Made by a program: the position numbers and the translations under genes. This document shows positions 62,573-64,000 of a stretch of 64,000 nt of DNA, piece by piece; positions within the stretch are counted from its first letter, which is position 1, and every line of letters starts with the position of its first letter. Below the pieces are notes generated by a model. It was not told the DNA's origin. It worked only from the letters and a program-made list of their open reading frames with translations, and did no database searches. Source of the DNA: Crotophaga sulcirostris. Lineage: Eukaryota; Chordata; Aves; Cuculiformes; Crotophagidae. The DNA lies in assembly GCA_013397455.1 (NCBI GenBank), contig VYZB01000116.1:1282859-1346858 (forward strand), written 5' to 3'.

Positions 62573-63287
62573 AAGTCCAAGCACAAATATAGGCTGGGTG
62601 GAGAATGGATTCAGAGCAGCCCTGAAGAGAAGGACTTGTGATTGTTGGTGGATGAGAAGCTCAACGTGAGCCAGCACTGTGTGCTTGCAGCCCAGAAAGT
62701 CAGCGGGGTCCTGGGCTGCATGAGAAGTGTGACCAGCAGATCAAGGAAGGTGATTCTACTCCTCTACTCTGCTCTCACGAGACCTCACCTAGAGGACTGC
62801 ATTCAGTTCTGGAGTCCTCAGCACAGGAAGGACATGGATTTGGTAGACTGAGTCCAGAGGAGGGCCACAAAGATGATCAGAGGGATGGAACACCTTCTGC
62901 ACAAGGACAGGCTGAGAGAGTTGGGATTGTTCAGCCTAGAGAAGAGAAGGCTCCGGTGAGACCTTATAGCAGCCTTCCAGTACTTAAAGGAGGGCTACAG
63001 GAAAGAGGGATTCTTTATCAGAAAATGCAAGGATAAGATGAGAGGTTATGGTTTAAACTGAAAGAGCGGAGATTTAGGTTAGAAAGAAATTTTTTACTGT
63101 GAGAGTGGTGAGGCACTGGCACAGGTTGCCCAGAGAAGTTGTGGATACCCCCTCCCTGGAGGTGTTCAAGGCCAGGTTGGCTGGGGTCTTGAGCAACCTG
63201 ATCCAGTGGAAGGTGTGATCCATGGCAGGGGGGTTGGAATGGCATGATCCTTAAGGTTCATTCCAACACAAACCATTCTATGAAAAT
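62573..63287 (+). mobile_element. CR1 LINE, about 0.7 kb, with remnant of the ORF2 end
   Basis: The longest CR1 copy here. It starts 'aagtccaagcacaaatatag' and encodes a worn C-terminal piece of the CR1 ORF2 (reverse transcriptase) protein around 62642-62851 ('EKLNVSQHCVLAAQKVSGVL', 'LLYSALTRPHLEDCIQFW'), broken by a stop. It then follows the standard 3' end to 'acacaaaccattctatgaa'. It is 5'-truncated and inactive, and lies antisense in an ITSN2 intron. Confidence 0.95.
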
Positions 63288-64000
63288 TGTACATGATGCT
63301 TCCTCTGAAAACACGAAATTCAAAGTTCTACAAGGCATTGTCTCAAATGTGTTAAAATTCTGCAGTTGAATGAATCACCAGATTCACACCTGCAGCTGTA
63401 TGACCATTAATTTCTCATTCAGTTAACATCTCACTCAATAAGAGTTTCAAGATTAGCATTCACCCTTCGTTCCCATTTTTTACTTCATTAACACACCCCA
63501 GGAATCTCACTGGGTTTTGCACACTAAATATTTCATGAACTTTTGCTCAAAGGACCGCAATCACTTTTCTCCAACACGTAGAGGTGCTGAGCGCAGGAGC
63601 GTTGCCATCCTTGGAGCTCTGGAAAAGGCAGGGCTTGTGGGGTGCAGGACAGCTCATGGCATGCCAGCTCCAGCTTTGCTGACTCTTATGACTGTGCGCT
63701 TCACACTACTGATCCTAGCGTAGGCAAAAAATAAATATCACCAGTGCAGTCATAACTAAAAACCTTCAGATGCACACTTCACCACTAAAATTAGACTGAT
63801 AGCATAGTTTATTCCTTCCTAAATTAAACATATGAAAACATTTCTTCAACACTCATTTCCATGACAGGTTTCTTGCAAGTATAAATTTATGAAAAAAAAT
63901 TGTTGACTGTAACTGACATTATTATAGCAACAAGTACACCCAGTACAGTCCTAACAAGCCGGTGCAAGCAGCCACTGTCACAGCAAAGTGATAACTACAA

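Larger units (their letters stand above)
60535..64000 (-). other. ITSN2: First ITSN2 intron seen (3.5 kb to window edge)
   Basis: Upstream of window exon 1 on the minus strand. The short exon with the ITSN2 start codon and the promoter were not found, so they probably lie beyond 64000. It contains a long CR1 copy and a small AT-rich duplication (62158-62213). No CpG-rich promoter-like stretch is visible. Confidence 0.7.

Noticed and set aside
62642..62851. Open frame of 69 codons near the right edge
   Set aside because: It is the worn end of the CR1 ORF2 protein, not a host gene; counted in the mobile element.
1..64000. CRISPR arrays, prokaryotic operons, viral insertions, tRNA or rRNA genes
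   Set aside because: None seen by eye; no regular spacer arrays, tRNA B-box context or viral protein motifs. A covariance-model search would be needed for small structured RNAs.

Overview
Organism and evidence. This is vertebrate nuclear DNA, almost certainly from a bird. Two multi-exon genes with GT/AG introns encode typical vertebrate proteins. At least ten copies or fragments of the CR1 LINE family, which dominates bird genomes, sit in introns and intergenic DNA, and introns are compact (37 ITSN2 coding exons in about 51 kb). CR1 also occurs in turtles and crocodilians, so 'bird' is a strong inference rather than proof. There is one assembly gap (561 N, 14573-15133). Nothing prokaryotic, viral or CRISPR-like was seen.

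Layout. (1) 1253-6410, plus strand: the 3' six coding exons of a FAM228-family gene, ending in a stop codon that directly abuts an AATAAA signal. (2) 6411-8673: intergenic DNA with a CR1 copy. (3) 8674-60534, minus strand: intersectin-2 (ITSN2), read from right to left. I placed 37 coding exons by matching each to the family and checking acceptor, donor and phase; the frame stays open across all of them (5255 nt, about 1750 residues). The short first coding exon (roughly the first ten residues) and the promoter are not found and probably lie beyond 64000. (4) 60535-64000: the first intron seen of ITSN2, with a 0.7 kb CR1 copy. The genes are convergent (tail to tail), as FAM228 genes and ITSN2 are in mammals.

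ITSN2 domain order by position, N- to C-terminal: EH1 (60534-56720), linker (55447-54871), EH2 (53883-50461), coiled coil (49320-40812), SH3A (39728-37929), SH3B (36981-36776), SH3C (34985-34819), SH3D (34266-32354), SH3E (30577-30386), a 12 kb intron, DH (18373-15197), PH (13856-12200), C2 (12037-9954). This is the long isoform with the Cdc42 exchange-factor module. The 12 kb intron falls where intersectins divide into short (endocytic scaffold) and long (scaffold plus GEF) isoforms.

Main points for a second look: an 18-nt in-frame candidate microexon in the EH1-EH2 linker; a 105-nt stop-free in-frame intron in the FAM228 gene; a FAM228 3' end with almost no 3' UTR; an enlarged, intersectin-1-like linker before SH3A; matching exon structure in the two EH domains; and an open read-through tail after SH3E. 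I found no wholly new system; the interest is in splicing and 3'-end choices of known genes. Introns not listed separately hold no gene or repeat that I recognised.
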